Shown: positions 1 through 8,901, numbered from the stretch's first letter. The stretch: DNA of 64,000 bases from Cupriavidus basilensis (GCF_008801925.2 NZ_CP062804.1:2666001-2730000); one strand, 5' to 3'. A program made the numbers and translations. Notes: generated by a model from the letters alone, not told the origin.

Positions 1-18
1 CAACTGAGCTACTCCCGC
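1..18 (-). tRNA. 5' end of a second tRNA, cut by the window edge
   Basis: Read leftward, the sequence gives a 7-base acceptor strand GCGGGAG followed by TAGCTCAGTTG, the typical start of a bacterial tRNA D-arm. It begins only four bases after the CCA end of the tRNA-Asn, so the two are probably one transcript. The acceptor sequence is compatible with tRNA-Gly, but the anticodon lies outside the window, so the identity is open. Confidence 0.75.
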
Positions 19-22
19 TTTT

Positions 23-98
23 TGGCTCCCCGACCTGGGCTCGAACCAGGGACCTACGGATTAACAGTCCGGCGCTCTACCAACTGAGCTATCGGGGA
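23..98 (-). tRNA. tRNA-Asn (anticodon GUU)
   Basis: A 76-base cloverleaf can be read on the minus strand. The acceptor stem TCCCCGA pairs with TCGGGGA, the D-arm AGCTCAGTTGGTAGAGC is followed by an anticodon arm with CTGTTAA, so the anticodon is GUU. The T-arm has GGTTCGAGCC and the CCA end is encoded. It lies directly upstream of another tRNA, indicating a small tRNA operon transcribed away from the paa genes. Confidence 0.96.
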
Positions 99-130
99 AC
101 AAGTTCCGTCTCAATCGAAACGGAGGCCGG

Positions 131-159
131 ATTGTACAACAGCCTTTTGCGTTTTTGAA
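131..159 (-). promoter_or_regulatory. Sigma70-type promoter of the tRNA operon
   Basis: On the minus strand a TACAAT -10 box lies 32 bases before the tRNA-Asn 5' end. A weaker TTCAAA -35 box is found 17 bases further upstream. A GC-rich stretch follows the -10 box, as is common for stringently controlled stable-RNA promoters. This is read from the sequence only. Confidence 0.55.
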
Positions 160-238
160 TAGTTTTTTTCACTCAGCGTGAATCGGCTGCGATCGGCTTG
201 CTTCTCGCTCGCTTCTCACGCCTCCCGCAGTTGCCGCC

Positions 239-1564
239 TCAAGCGCTGGGATGACGCAAGTCGAGCACGCGCTGGGCCTTGCCCGTGGCAGTGGTCTTGA
301 TCTCGCCGGCATTCAGGACGCGCACGGCCGTGGAAACGCCGATCATCGTCTTCACCCGGTGCTGCAGCTCACGTGCCAGCTGCGCGCGCTCGCTTTCGGC
401 CAGCGAGGCGCAGATCTCCGCGCGCGCCTCCACCGACACGGACAGCGAGTCCATATGCCCGTCGCGCGTGATGCATAGCTGGTAGTTGCCGCTAAGCCGC
501 GCAATGCCGAGAATCAGCTCTTCGACCTGACTCGGAAACACGTTGACGCCGCGAATGATCAGCATGTCGTCGGAGCGCCCCGTGATCTTCGCCAGCCTGC
601 GCATCGAGCGCGATGTCGGCGCCAGCAGCGCGGTCAGGTCACGCGTGCGGTAGCGGATCATCGGCATGGCTTCCTTGGATAGCGAGGTAAAGACCAGTTC
701 ACCCTGGCTGCCGTCGGGCAGCACTTCGCCAGTGACCGGATCGATGATCTCGGGATAGAAATGGTCCTCCCACACCACCGGACCGTCCTTGCTTTCAATG
801 CACTCGGACGCCACGCCCGGGCCCATGATCTCCGAGAGGCCGTAGATGTCGACGGCCTGGATGCCCGCCCGGGTCTCGATCTCGCTGCGCATGCCCTGGG
901 TCCACGGCTCGGCGCCGAAGATGCCGATCTTCAGCGATGACTCCGCCGGGTTCATGCCCTGGCGCGCCATCTCGTCGATCAGGTTGAGCATGTAGGACGG
1001 CGTGACGAGAATGATGGACGGCTCGAAATCGCGGATGAGCTGTACCTGTTTCTCGGTCTGTCCGCCGGACATGGGCACGACCATGCACCCCAGCCGCTCG
1101 GCGCCGTAGTGAATGCCGAGGCCACCGGTGAACAGGCCGTAGCCAAACGCGTTGTGCAGCGTGTCGCCACGCCGGCCGCCCGCCGCACGGATCGAGCGCG
1201 CCGTCACGTTGGCCCATGTGTCGATGTCCTTCGCCGTATAGCCCACCACGGTCGGCTTGCCGGTGGTGCCGCTTGATGCGTGCACGCGCACCACCTCGTC
1301 CCTTGGCACGGCAAACAGCCCGAACGGATAGTTGTCGCGCAGGTCCTTCTTGGTCGTGGTGGGGAACTTCGCCAGGTCGGATAGCTGGCGCAGGTCGTCC
1401 GGATGCACCCCGGCGGCGTCGAAGGCGCGGCGGTAGTGCGCCACATTGTCATAGGCATGCCGCAGCGACCATTTGAGGCGCGCCAGTTGCATCGCCTGGA
1501 GCTCGTCGCGGCTGGCTAGTTCGATGGCTTCGAGTTCACCCGGTTGAGGAATTGGCTGGACCAC
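239..1564 (-). CDS. paaK: Phenylacetate-CoA ligase
   Basis: This 441-residue enzyme activates phenylacetate with ATP and CoA to phenylacetyl-CoA, the first step of the aerobic hybrid pathway. It belongs to the AMP-forming adenylating family: the glycine-rich ATP loop HASSGTTGKPT, a YGLSEIMGPG segment and the C-terminal hinge GRSDDMLIIRGVN are all visible. I chose the GTG start at 1564 because AGGAG lies six bases upstream and the length then fits PaaK proteins (about 430-440 residues); the open frame continues 43 codons further without a ribosome site or homology. It is the last gene of the paa cluster, 170 bases after paaN, so it may also have its own promoter. Confidence 0.93.
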   Translation of the reverse strand: MVQPIPQPGELEAIELASRDELQAMQLARLKWSLRHAYDNVAHYRRAFDAAGVHPDDLRQLSDLAKFPTTTKKDLRDNYPFGLFAVPRDEVVRVHASSGTTGKPTVVGYTAKDIDTWANVTARSIRAAGGRRGDTLHNAFGYGLFTGGLGIHYGAERLGCMVVPMSGGQTEKQVQLIRDFEPSIILVTPSYMLNLIDEMARQGMNPAESSLKIGIFGAEPWTQGMRSEIETRAGIQAVDIYGLSEIMGPGVASECIESKDGPVVWEDHFYPEIIDPVTGEVLPDGSQGELVFTSLSKEAMPMIRYRTRDLTALLAPTSRSMRRLAKITGRSDDMLIIRGVNVFPSQVEELILGIARLSGNYQLCITRDGHMDSLSVSVEARAEICASLAESERAQLARELQHRVKTMIGVSTAVRVLNAGEIKTTATGKAQRVLDLRHPSA

Positions 1565-1734
1565 GGTTGTCTCCTGAGAATGACGCGGCAAAATAGGAAC
1601 GGACGGTGGCAGGAACGGGGGCGCCACGCGGCAGCCTGCCAACCTGGTCATGCGCGTCAACGGTCTTAGCCGTCGTGCCGCCCAGGTTGGCAACGTGCCT
1701 GCTTACTGATCGGTAGTGCTGGGTACGCGGTCGT

Positions 1735-3417
1735 TCAGGTGCGCTGCGGCACATGCCGCCGGCTTTGCACGACGCGGAAGCGGTTAGCGACAAAGGCCGT
1801 GTCGGCAAGGCTCGCGTTGGCTGCGGGATTTGCGCCGGTGGCGTGGAAGTCCGAGAACGCCGCCGACTGGTTCACGAAGACGCCGCCCGTCAGGTTGACC
1901 GACAGCGCAACGCCGCCGGACACCGCAGCCTCGTCAGCGGCATCGAGCACCTGTTCATCCGTGCTGTAGACCGACAGCGTCAGCGCGCCGCGCGTGCGAG
2001 CAATGCGCGCGGCAAGGTCCAGCGAATGCCGGGTGGAATCGGTGGCAATCACAAACGCAATTGGGCCGAACCACTCCTGCGTAAAGGTATCCTCGTCGCG
2101 CCGGGCGTCGAGCTTCAGCAGGACCGGCGTGCTGACGCTGGCTTCCGGGTAGGCCGGATGCACCAGGCGCTGGCTGGCAAGGAGCGGCGCGCCCAGCTTG
2201 GTCACCTGCTCGATCCGGTCAAGCACGCCCTTGTTCTGGATCGCACCGATGAGCTCCACGGCCTTGGCCGGATCGCCGGTCAGCTTTTGCACGGCATCGG
2301 CGATGGACTGGGCCACCTCCTCGAACGGGACCGTGCCTTGCGCCGTCTTGATGCCATCGCGCGGCACGTAGATATTCTGCGGTGCGGTGCACATCTGGCC
2401 CGAGTACAGCGCGAGCGAGAACGCGATATTGCGCGACACCGCCTTCAGTTCGTCCGCCGAGTCGATCACGATCTGGTTGACGCCCGCCTTCTCGGTGTAC
2501 ACCTGCGCCTGCAGCGCATGTGTCTCCAGCCAGTCGCCGTTGGCGGTGCTGCCGGTGAAGTCGATCAGCCGGATTTCATCGCGCGTGGCCAGCGACTGCA
2601 CCAGCGCGCCGTCATTGGGTGCGGTGGCCAGCAAGGTCACGACGTTCGGATCGAAGCCGGCCTCCTCCAGCACCTGCCGCGCGATGCGTACCGTAATGGC
2701 CAGCGGCAGGATCGCGGCGGGATGCGGCTTGACGATGACGGCATTGCCGGTGGCCAGGTCCGCGAACAGGCCGGGATAGCTGTTCCAGGTGGGAAACGTG
2801 CAGCAGCCGATCACCAGCCCGATTCCGCGCGGGACAATGGTGAAGCGCTTTTCCATGGCGAGCGGCGGATTCTTGCCTTGCGGCTTTTCCCAGTACGCCG
2901 TCTGCGGAATGTCGCGCATGGCATCCCACGCATAAGTGATCGCCTCTAGCGCGCGGTCCTGCGCGTGCGGGCCGCCCGCCTGGAATGCCATCATGAACGC
3001 CTGCCCGGTGGTGTGCATGACGCTGTGCGCGATTTCGAAGCTCGCCTGGTTCAACCGCGCCAGGATCTCCAGGCTCACGCCGACCCAGGCCTTCGGGCCG
3101 GCCTTGCGGAATTGCAGCTGAGCCGCTTGCGCCGCCGCGATCAGCGCATCCGGCTCGGCGTTGGGATAGCCGATGTTCAGCGCGAAGCCGAATGGCGAAT
3201 GTTCCGCGCCGACTGTGCCTGTGCTGCCGGCTTGCTCGAGCACGAAGGGCCGTCCGAGTTGCGCCTTGAATGCCGCCTCGCCGTCGGCAGCGGCGGTTTC
3301 GCCGTAGGTGCGCGGGCTGGGCATCTCGTTGAAGGGGCTCCAGTAGCCTCGGGTCCGGATGGCGTCCAGGGCTTGGGCAAGCGTCTTCTCGTGTTTGTCA
3401 AACAGGGCGTGATTCAT
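1735..3417 (-). CDS. paaN: PaaN-type aldehyde dehydrogenase of phenylacetate degradation
   Basis: A 560-residue aldehyde dehydrogenase of the PaaN type. In this pathway the enzyme oxidises the ring-opened CoA semialdehyde to 3-oxo-5,6-dehydrosuberyl-CoA. A cofactor-loop segment FTGSTANGDW and the catalytic cysteine in SGQMCTAPQ are visible. The protein has only the dehydrogenase part: the MaoC-like hydratase domain of the fused PaaZ of E. coli is absent, so ring hydrolysis must come from a separate gene not seen in this window. It lies 55 bases after paaE in the same direction and is probably part of the same operon. Confidence 0.9.
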   Translation of the reverse strand: MNHALFDKHEKTLAQALDAIRTRGYWSPFNEMPSPRTYGETAAADGEAAFKAQLGRPFVLEQAGSTGTVGAEHSPFGFALNIGYPNAEPDALIAAAQAAQLQFRKAGPKAWVGVSLEILARLNQASFEIAHSVMHTTGQAFMMAFQAGGPHAQDRALEAITYAWDAMRDIPQTAYWEKPQGKNPPLAMEKRFTIVPRGIGLVIGCCTFPTWNSYPGLFADLATGNAVIVKPHPAAILPLAITVRIARQVLEEAGFDPNVVTLLATAPNDGALVQSLATRDEIRLIDFTGSTANGDWLETHALQAQVYTEKAGVNQIVIDSADELKAVSRNIAFSLALYSGQMCTAPQNIYVPRDGIKTAQGTVPFEEVAQSIADAVQKLTGDPAKAVELIGAIQNKGVLDRIEQVTKLGAPLLASQRLVHPAYPEASVSTPVLLKLDARRDEDTFTQEWFGPIAFVIATDSTRHSLDLAARIARTRGALTLSVYSTDEQVLDAADEAAVSGGVALSVNLTGGVFVNQSAAFSDFHATGANPAANASLADTAFVANRFRVVQSRRHVPQRT

Positions 3418-3472
3418 TGCGGGGGCCGTATTTCTTTAAAGGATTGCGGTACTGCACTTGCTGTGCGTCGAT

Positions 3473-4561
3473 TTACCGTTCGTCGTAGCTGACGACAACC
3501 CGGTCGGAGACCGGATGGCATTGGCAGGTGAGCACGAAGCCATCGTCGATCTCGTGCTGTTCCAGTGTGTAGTTCTTTTCCATCTTGACTTCGCCTTCCA
3601 GGACCTTGGCCCGGCACGTGCAGCACACGCCGCCCTTGCAGGCATAGGGCAATGCAAGGCCCGCTCTCAGGCCGACATCCAGCACGCTGACGCCCACGTA
3701 CGGCAGCCGCAGCTTGCGCTTCTTGCCGTCGATGATCAGCTCCAGATCCGCGGCCGGCGTGTCGTCGGTGATCTCGATCGGCGGCACGCCCGCTTGCGGC
3801 AGCGGCGTGCCGAAGCGCTCCACGTGCACCTTCTCGGGCGCCACGCCGGCGGCCTTGAGCGCGGCCTCGGCGGCGTCCATCATCGGGCCGGGGCCACAGA
3901 TGAAGGCTTCGTCGATCTCGGCGGCGGGCACAAGCGTGGCCAGGAAGGCCTCGCATTTCGCCTGATCCAGCACGCCGTTGAACAGCTCGACCTCCTGCAG
4001 ATCATCGGACAGCACGTGATACAACGAGAACCGGCTCATGAAGCGGTTCTTGAGGTCTTCGAGCTCCTCGGCAAACATGATCGCGTCGACGCTGCGGTTG
4101 CCATAGACCAGCGTAAAGCGGCTGGTCGGCTCCGTCTCCAGCGTGGTCTTGATGATCGCGAGCACTGGCGTGATGCCCGAGCCGCCCGCGAACGCCACGT
4201 AGGACCGCGACAGATCGGCATTCAGGTGGGTGAAGAAGCGGCCATCGGGCGTCATCACCTCGATCTCGTGGCCGGGCTGCAGCGTGTCGAAGGCGAAATT
4301 GGAAAACCTGCCGCCGCGTACCCGCTTGATGCCGATGCGCAGCTCGCCATCGCGGTCATAGTCGGTGACGCCCACGCAGATCGAATACGAACGGCGGGTT
4401 TCCTCGCCGTCAAGATGCGCCTTGAGCGTGACGAATTGCCCTTGCGTGAAACGGTACGCGTCGCGCAGGGCCTCCGGCACCTCGAACGAGACGGTCACCG
4501 CATCGGCGGTCTCGGGCCGTACCTCGCGGATACGCAGCGGATGAAATTGCGGTGTCGCCAT
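3473..4561 (-). CDS. paaE: Phenylacetyl-CoA 1,2-epoxidase, reductase subunit
   Basis: This 362-residue protein passes electrons from NAD(P)H to the di-iron subunit PaaA. An N-terminal FAD domain carries RRSYSICVG, a nucleotide-binding domain has AGGSGITPVLAI, and a C-terminal plant-type 2Fe-2S domain has cysteines at about 308, 313, 316 and 346 (C-X4-C-X2-C-X29-C). The domain order is that of class IA-like oxygenase reductases. It is the fifth gene in the order A-B-C-D-E and starts 27 bases after paaD. The start used is supported by the family's usual N-terminus. Confidence 0.95.
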   Translation of the reverse strand: MATPQFHPLRIREVRPETADAVTVSFEVPEALRDAYRFTQGQFVTLKAHLDGEETRRSYSICVGVTDYDRDGELRIGIKRVRGGRFSNFAFDTLQPGHEIEVMTPDGRFFTHLNADLSRSYVAFAGGSGITPVLAIIKTTLETEPTSRFTLVYGNRSVDAIMFAEELEDLKNRFMSRFSLYHVLSDDLQEVELFNGVLDQAKCEAFLATLVPAAEIDEAFICGPGPMMDAAEAALKAAGVAPEKVHVERFGTPLPQAGVPPIEITDDTPAADLELIIDGKKRKLRLPYVGVSVLDVGLRAGLALPYACKGGVCCTCRAKVLEGEVKMEKNYTLEQHEIDDGFVLTCQCHPVSDRVVVSYDER

Positions 4562-4588
4562 GTTGTCGGTCCAGGTCGGTACGGTTTG

Positions 4589-5137
4589 TCAGTACGGTTT
4601 GAAATAATCGAACGGCTCGCGGCAATCGAGGCAGCGGTACAGTGCCTTGCAGGCCGTCGAGCCAAACTGCGCCAGGCGTTCGGTGTGCACGGAGCCGCAT
4701 TGCGGGCATGCGGGCTGATCGTGTGTTGCCGTGCGCGGCACGAAGCGGATGGTCTTCTCTTGCGGCGCATGGCCACTGCCGCAGTTGCCCATCGGCGGCG
4801 CGATGCCGTATTGCCGCAGCTTGTCGCGCGCTTCGCTGGTCATCCAGTCGGTGGTCCAGGCCGGGGCGAGCACGGTGACCACGCGATGGGGGCGGATCCC
4901 GGCGCCGTTCAAGGCCTGCTCGATGTCCTCGGCAATCTGCGACATGGCGGGGCAGCCCGAATAGGTTGGCGTGATCACGGCCTCGAGCACGCCGTCGGCG
5001 CCGCGGCGTACGTCCCGCAGGATGCCCAGTTCGCGAATCGACACCACCGGGATTTCCGGGTCAGGTACGGCTTCGAGCACGGTCCAGGCGCGCTCCAGCG
5101 TGGCGTCGGACTCCATCAGCGTGTCTGCAACGTTCAT
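4589..5137 (-). CDS. paaD: Phenylacetyl-CoA epoxidase maturation protein PaaD
   Basis: A 182-residue protein of the MIP18/DUF59 family. The N-terminal part contains VPDPEIPVVSIRELGIL and TPTYSGCPAM, the two signature blocks of this family. The C-terminal 50 residues carry cysteine pairs (CPQC and CLDC) typical of the zinc-ribbon tail of PaaD. The protein is thought to help load metal centres into the epoxidase complex rather than to be catalytic. It begins six bases after paaC, so translation is probably coupled. Confidence 0.93.
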   Translation of the reverse strand: MNVADTLMESDATLERAWTVLEAVPDPEIPVVSIRELGILRDVRRGADGVLEAVITPTYSGCPAMSQIAEDIEQALNGAGIRPHRVVTVLAPAWTTDWMTSEARDKLRQYGIAPPMGNCGSGHAPQEKTIRFVPRTATHDQPACPQCGSVHTERLAQFGSTACKALYRCLDCREPFDYFKPY

Positions 5138-5143
5138 CTTGAT

Positions 5144-5944
5144 CTACCAGGTTGCGCCCAGATGCTGGCGCGCAAGGCTCTGCATTTCGGAAAGCAGGTA
5201 GCCCATGTGCTCCGAGTGCTCGCCGTGCTTGCCGGTGGTGATGTGTTTCGCCTCGGACGGCAACGTGAGCGTGGCCTGGGCCACCGTTGCGGCGACGTCT
5301 GCCTGCCAGGCGGGCTGAAGGTCCGCCATCAGGGGACCGATGCCGGCGGCTGCCACCGCGGTTTCCACCGCATCGGTCGCGAAGAACTCACGGGTGTACG
5401 GCATCAGGTAATCCAGCGCCGCCTGCGCGCGCCGGTGCGACTCCTCGGTGCCGTCGCCAAAGCGGATCAGCCAGTCGGCGGCGTGGGTCAGGTGATAGCG
5501 GGTTTCCTTCAGCGACTTGGCAGCGATGGCCGCCAGTTGCGTGTCGGTGGACGATTGCAACGCGGTCCAGAGGTGACACATCAGCGCGGAATACAGGAAG
5601 TTGCGCGTGATCGTGACCGCATAGTCGCGCTCGGCGCGGGCCGTGCCGGCGAGCGGCCCGAAGTGGGGCAACTCCACCAAGGTGTAGTTGGCGAACTCGC
5701 GCTCGGCGCGGAAGTAGGCGTAGCTGTCTTCGGTTTTCCGTGTGCCGTTCAGTGCTTCGTCAAGGGTAGCCGCGTGCGAGTACAGCAGGCGTGCCTGGCC
5801 GATCAGGTCCAGGCTGATGTTCGCCAGCGCAATGTCCTCCTCGAGCGCCGGGCCCTGGCTGCACCACTCGCTGTTGCGCTGGCCGAGGATAAGCGCGTTA
5901 TCGGCGAGGCGCAGCACGTACGACAAATGTTGGGGCGTGGTCAT
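5144..5944 (-). CDS. paaC: Phenylacetyl-CoA epoxidase structural subunit PaaC
   Basis: A 266-residue ferritin-fold protein that pairs with PaaA. PaaC is a non-catalytic partner that stabilises PaaA and shapes the substrate pocket. Family blocks visible include YVLRLADNALILGQRNSEW near the N-terminus and LKETRYHLTHAADWLIRFGDG in the middle. It sits 15 bases after paaB and six bases before paaD, in the standard operon order. Confidence 0.95.
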   Translation of the reverse strand: MTTPQHLSYVLRLADNALILGQRNSEWCSQGPALEEDIALANISLDLIGQARLLYSHAATLDEALNGTRKTEDSYAYFRAEREFANYTLVELPHFGPLAGTARAERDYAVTITRNFLYSALMCHLWTALQSSTDTQLAAIAAKSLKETRYHLTHAADWLIRFGDGTEESHRRAQAALDYLMPYTREFFATDAVETAVAAAGIGPLMADLQPAWQADVAATVAQATLTLPSEAKHITTGKHGEHSEHMGYLLSEMQSLARQHLGATW

Positions 5945-5959
5945 GTTCTGGGTCCCGCC

Positions 5960-6244
5960 TTACATGTGGTCGACTTCGGGGGGCAGCACGAAGAACGTCG
6001 GGTGGCGATAGATCTTGTCGCCAGCCGGCTCGAAGAACGACTCCTTGTCTGCCGGGTCCGACGCCGTGATCATGGCCGAGGGCACCACCCAGATGCTCAC
6101 GCCTTCCTGACGGCGCGTGTAGACGTCGCGGGCCATGCGCAGCGCGCCGCTGGCGTCGGGCGCGTGCAGGCTGCCGCAATGCTTGTGATCAAGGCCCTGC
6201 TTGCTACGCACGAACACTTCCCAGATTGGCCATTCCTTGTTCAT
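5960..6244 (-). CDS. paaB: Phenylacetyl-CoA epoxidase small subunit PaaB
   Basis: A 94-residue subunit beginning MNKEWPIWEVFVRSKQGL, which is the characteristic PaaB opening. PaaB bridges two PaaAC heterodimers. The reading frame is open for 34 further codons upstream, but that part overlaps the end of paaA in another frame and shows no homology, so the ATG at 6244 is preferred. A GGAGA-like site precedes it in the 13-base gap after paaA. Confidence 0.95.
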   Translation of the reverse strand: MNKEWPIWEVFVRSKQGLDHKHCGSLHAPDASGALRMARDVYTRRQEGVSIWVVPSAMITASDPADKESFFEPAGDKIYRHPTFFVLPPEVDHM

Positions 6245-6257
6245 CTTTGTCTCCTGT

Positions 6258-7274
6258 TCAAGCAGCTTGTTTGCGGTCGCGGGCGGCCTGTCTATCGGCC
6301 TGCTTCTGGGCATGCGCCAGCGCGGCTTCGCGCACCCAGGCGCCATCGTTGTGCGCCTTCACCCGGGTGGCGAGGCGCTCCTTGTTGCAAGGCCCGTCGC
6401 CATTGACCACGCGCCAGAATTCTTCCCAGTCGATCGCGCCATAGTCGTGCGCGCCGCGCGCCTCGTTCCACTTCAGATCGGGATCGGGCAGCGTCACGCC
6501 GAGGATCTTGGCTTGCTCGACCGTTGCGTCGACAAACTTCTGGCGCAGATCGTCGTTGGAGATGCGCTTGATGCCCCACTTGAACGACTGGCCGCTATGG
6601 ATGGAGTCCTTGTCGCTGGGACCAAACATCATCAGCACCGGCCACCACCAGCGGTTCACCGACTCCTGCACCATGTCCTTCTGGGCCTGCGTGCCCTTCA
6701 TCATCGACAGCAGCGCATCGAAGCCCTGGCGCTGATGGAAGGACTCCTCCTTGCAGATGCGGATCATGGCGCGCGCGTATGGGCCGTAGGTGCAGCGGCA
6801 CAGCGGGATCTGGTTCATGATCGCCGCGCCGTCCACCAGCCAGCCGATCACGCCCACGTCCGCCCAGGTGGGCGTGGGGTAATTGAAGATGCTCGAATAC
6901 TTGGCCTTGCCGGCGTGCAAGGCATCGACCAGCTGGTCGCGCGACACACCCATCGTTTCGGCCGCGCTGTACAGGTACAGGCCATGGCCGCCCTCGTCCT
7001 GCACCTTGGCGAGCAGGATGGCCTTGCGCTTGAGGCTCGGCGCCCGGCAGATCCAGTTGCCCTCGGGCTGCATGCCGATGATCTCGGAATGCGCGTGCTG
7101 CGAGATCTGCCGGATCAAGGTCTTGCGGTAGGCGTCCGGCATCCAGTCCTGCGCCTCGATCTTGCCGTCAGCGTCCATGACCGCGTCGAAATGCGCCTGC
7201 TCCGGCGAGATGTCGGCTTGCACCGTTTCGAGCGGCTGGGCGTTGCCCGGGATATCCAGTGATTGGGTGTACAT
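6258..7274 (-). CDS. paaA: Phenylacetyl-CoA 1,2-epoxidase catalytic subunit PaaA
   Basis: A 338-residue di-iron monooxygenase subunit that converts phenylacetyl-CoA to the 1,2-epoxide with O2. It opens with MYTQSLDIP and carries the helix segments with the iron-binding acidic residues and histidines, for example [17 protein letters not shown] and [17 protein letters not shown], both E...EXXH-type elements. It is the first gene of the leftward paa operon. Its upstream region holds a palindrome and -10-like AT-rich sequence, so regulation of the whole operon probably acts here. Confidence 0.96.
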   Translation of the reverse strand: MYTQSLDIPGNAQPLETVQADISPEQAHFDAVMDADGKIEAQDWMPDAYRKTLIRQISQHAHSEIIGMQPEGNWICRAPSLKRKAILLAKVQDEGGHGLYLYSAAETMGVSRDQLVDALHAGKAKYSSIFNYPTPTWADVGVIGWLVDGAAIMNQIPLCRCTYGPYARAMIRICKEESFHQRQGFDALLSMMKGTQAQKDMVQESVNRWWWPVLMMFGPSDKDSIHSGQSFKWGIKRISNDDLRQKFVDATVEQAKILGVTLPDPDLKWNEARGAHDYGAIDWEEFWRVVNGDGPCNKERLATRVKAHNDGAWVREAALAHAQKQADRQAARDRKQAA

Positions 7275-7310
7275 GGCGTTTTCCTGTGGACCGATGCCGC
7301 AGTATATTTA

Positions 7311-7330
7311 TAAACCGACCGTCCGGTTGA
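7311..7330. promoter_or_regulatory. Probable PaaR (TetR-type) operator before paaA
   Basis: An imperfect inverted repeat with arms AACCG and CGGTT around a six-base centre lies 37 bases upstream of the paaA ATG. It overlaps or abuts an AT-rich stretch with TATACT on the minus strand that could be the paaA -10 box. TetR-family PaaR repressors of beta-proteobacteria bind such short ACCG/CGGT palindromes in front of paa genes. No paaR gene lies in this window, so the match to PaaR is inferred. Confidence 0.55.
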
Positions 7331-7543
7331 TTTATTATTTAGATCGATACTTTATTTCGATAGCAAAAACAGTAAGCGTTGAAGAACTTGCTGGAGGAGG
7401 GAAAAAGCGGCGTGACGAACGAGGCATATTTACTCCGGATAGCCTCTTCGTCGTGCAGCGTTGGGCAGGCCCGGCAGACGGCCGGCTCCCCTGGGTTGCG
7501 CACCCAGGCAGTAAAATGGAAATTTGCCCCCCGGGGAAAGAAA

Positions 7544-8443
7544 GTGTGCGTTAAGCGCGAGCTTGCTGCGATTGGCATCGCCGCTGCACTGTCTGCCACC
7601 CAGGTGGCGGCGTGGGCCGCGAGCGACGCGCCAATTCCGTCCGAATCATCGGCATCATCCCCATTGCCCGAAAGACCGCTGCCGGCCGCGGCGCCACCAT
7701 CGGCGGGCAAGGCAAACTGCTGGGAAACGCTCTGGTCTCGTCCGAATGCGAAGGTGCGGATGGAGGCGGACGGCGCCATGCCGATGTCAATAATGACGGT
7801 CCAGGAGCTACTGGAAAGCACGCCGGCGCGATGCCAGGCGATCATCAATATTCACTCGAAGAGCGCGCTGGCAGCGCTGATGGGGCCGCCGGTCATTGCG
7901 GATCAGCGCGACCTGGTCAGCATCTCGCCGCTCGCTGCGCCATCGGCGGTTCGCGTCGAGATCCATTCGGAAATCAACGCGAGAGCACGCTATGCCCGGC
8001 TCTATGGCACATCGACAAGCGTCGGCGAAGGCGTGGTCAACTATGCGGGAGCAGATCTGCGCGAGGGCGCGATACTTGGCGGCGAGACGGTCAACTCGAG
8101 CGTGACGCTCAAGATCTATGCGCGCGGAACGGATGAGGAGGTGGGCGAGCTGCGCGCGGCGCACGCCACGATCACCATCAGCTCGCGCCACGTTGGACGG
8201 CGCCGCATGATTGATACCGCGCTGGGCCGCAAGGATTGCATACCGATCACTTACGAAAAACACGCCTCGCTTGGGCCGACGCAGCTCGTCGATACGCTGA
8301 TCATGACGACGCCTTCGGTCATGCAGATCACGGATTGGTATTGCCCAAGCGAGCGCTTCGTGCTCCGCACGGAAGTGCGGGAGCAGGGCAAGGTCCAGCG
8401 CATCGATACGACGGCAATCATGCCTGTCGGCGATACACCCTGA
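7544..8443 (+). CDS. Exported protein of unknown function
   Basis: I do not recognise this 299-residue protein. I chose the GTG at 7544 because a GGGGAAAG ribosome site lies just before it and translation from there gives a positively charged start (VKRE) followed by a hydrophobic segment ending in AAWA, which resembles a Sec signal peptide. The open frame extends 55 codons upstream without such support. The mature part is rich in Pro, Ala and Ser for about 50 residues and then looks like a folded beta-rich domain with several cysteines. It is divergent from the paa operon, and the 270 bases between carry the control region of paaA. Confidence 0.6.
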   Translation: MCVKRELAAIGIAAALSATQVAAWAASDAPIPSESSASSPLPERPLPAAAPPSAGKANCWETLWSRPNAKVRMEADGAMPMSIMTVQELLESTPARCQAIINIHSKSALAALMGPPVIADQRDLVSISPLAAPSAVRVEIHSEINARARYARLYGTSTSVGEGVVNYAGADLREGAILGGETVNSSVTLKIYARGTDEEVGELRAAHATITISSRHVGRRRMIDTALGRKDCIPITYEKHASLGPTQLVDTLIMTTPSVMQITDWYCPSERFVLRTEVREQGKVQRIDTTAIMPVGDTP

Positions 8444-8520
8444 ATTCCGCTCGGGGACCAGGCAGGCAAACCAGGCAGCATGGCCCGCGGCGCCGGCCGC
8501 GAGCCAACCCGGTTCGTCGA

Positions 8521-8543
8521 AAAAAACCCGCCGGTTTGGCGGG
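8521..8543 (-). terminator. Rho-independent terminator of the repeat-protein gene
   Basis: Read on the minus strand, a six-base-pair stem (CCCGCC with GGCGGG) with a five-base loop is followed by six to seven T residues. It lies 44 bases after the stop codon of the gene at 8587-8901 and also sits at the 3' side of the convergent exported-protein gene. Confidence 0.8.
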
Positions 8544-8586
8544 CATTTCCAGGCATACGGCAACAGCTAATGCGCGGAAAAACGGC

Positions 8587-8901
8587 TCAGGCCCCGGCAG
8601 TTGTCGCCGGCACAGCCTTCTTGGTTTGCTTCTTATGCGACTTCTTCGCCTTCGAATCCGTCAGGTTGGCACGCGAGCTCTTGTTGGCGCCCTGGGTATA
8701 GGGGTCAAACTTGTCGCCGGCCTTGGCCCCGTCGGTATAGGGGTCGGCCTTGCCAGCCTTGGCGCCATCGGTGTACGGGTCTGCTTTGCCAGCCTTGGCG
8801 CCCTGGGTGTAGGGATCAACCTTGCCATTGCCTTGCGCCTGAGCGGCGATGGATGCTGCGCCAAGGCACAGCGCGAAAGCGGTAGCGACAATCTTCTTCA
8901 T
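8587..8901 (-). CDS. Small secreted protein with DPYT-G-KAG tandem repeats
   Basis: A 104-residue protein with a clear signal peptide (MKKIVATAFALCLGAASIAAQAQ). The mature region holds four tandem units of about 12 residues built on DPYT(Q/D)GAKAGKA, and a strongly basic tail (KAKKSHKKQTKK). The ATG at 8901 is preferred because AAGGAA lies seven bases upstream; an upstream ATG in frame would hide the signal peptide. I know of no function for this family. A strong terminator follows, so it is probably a one-gene transcript. The repeats are encoded by near-identical DNA units, so copy number could vary between strains. Confidence 0.8.
   Translation of the reverse strand: MKKIVATAFALCLGAASIAAQAQGNGKVDPYTQGAKAGKADPYTDGAKAGKADPYTDGAKAGDKFDPYTQGANKSSRANLTDSKAKKSHKKQTKKAVPATTAGA

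Noticed and set aside
1735-3417. Possible fused PaaZ (hydratase plus dehydrogenase)
   Set aside because: Only the dehydrogenase domain is present; the length of 560 residues has no room for the C-terminal MaoC-like hydratase domain of E. coli PaaZ.
3458-6406. Open frame of nearly 1000 codons on the plus strand opposite paaE-paaB
   Set aside because: It runs antisense through four recognised paa genes and has no recognisable domain or ribosome site.
7379-7543. Upstream extension of the exported protein gene at 7544
   Set aside because: The 55 extra codons lie in the paaA control region, have no good ribosome site and would bury the signal peptide inside the protein.
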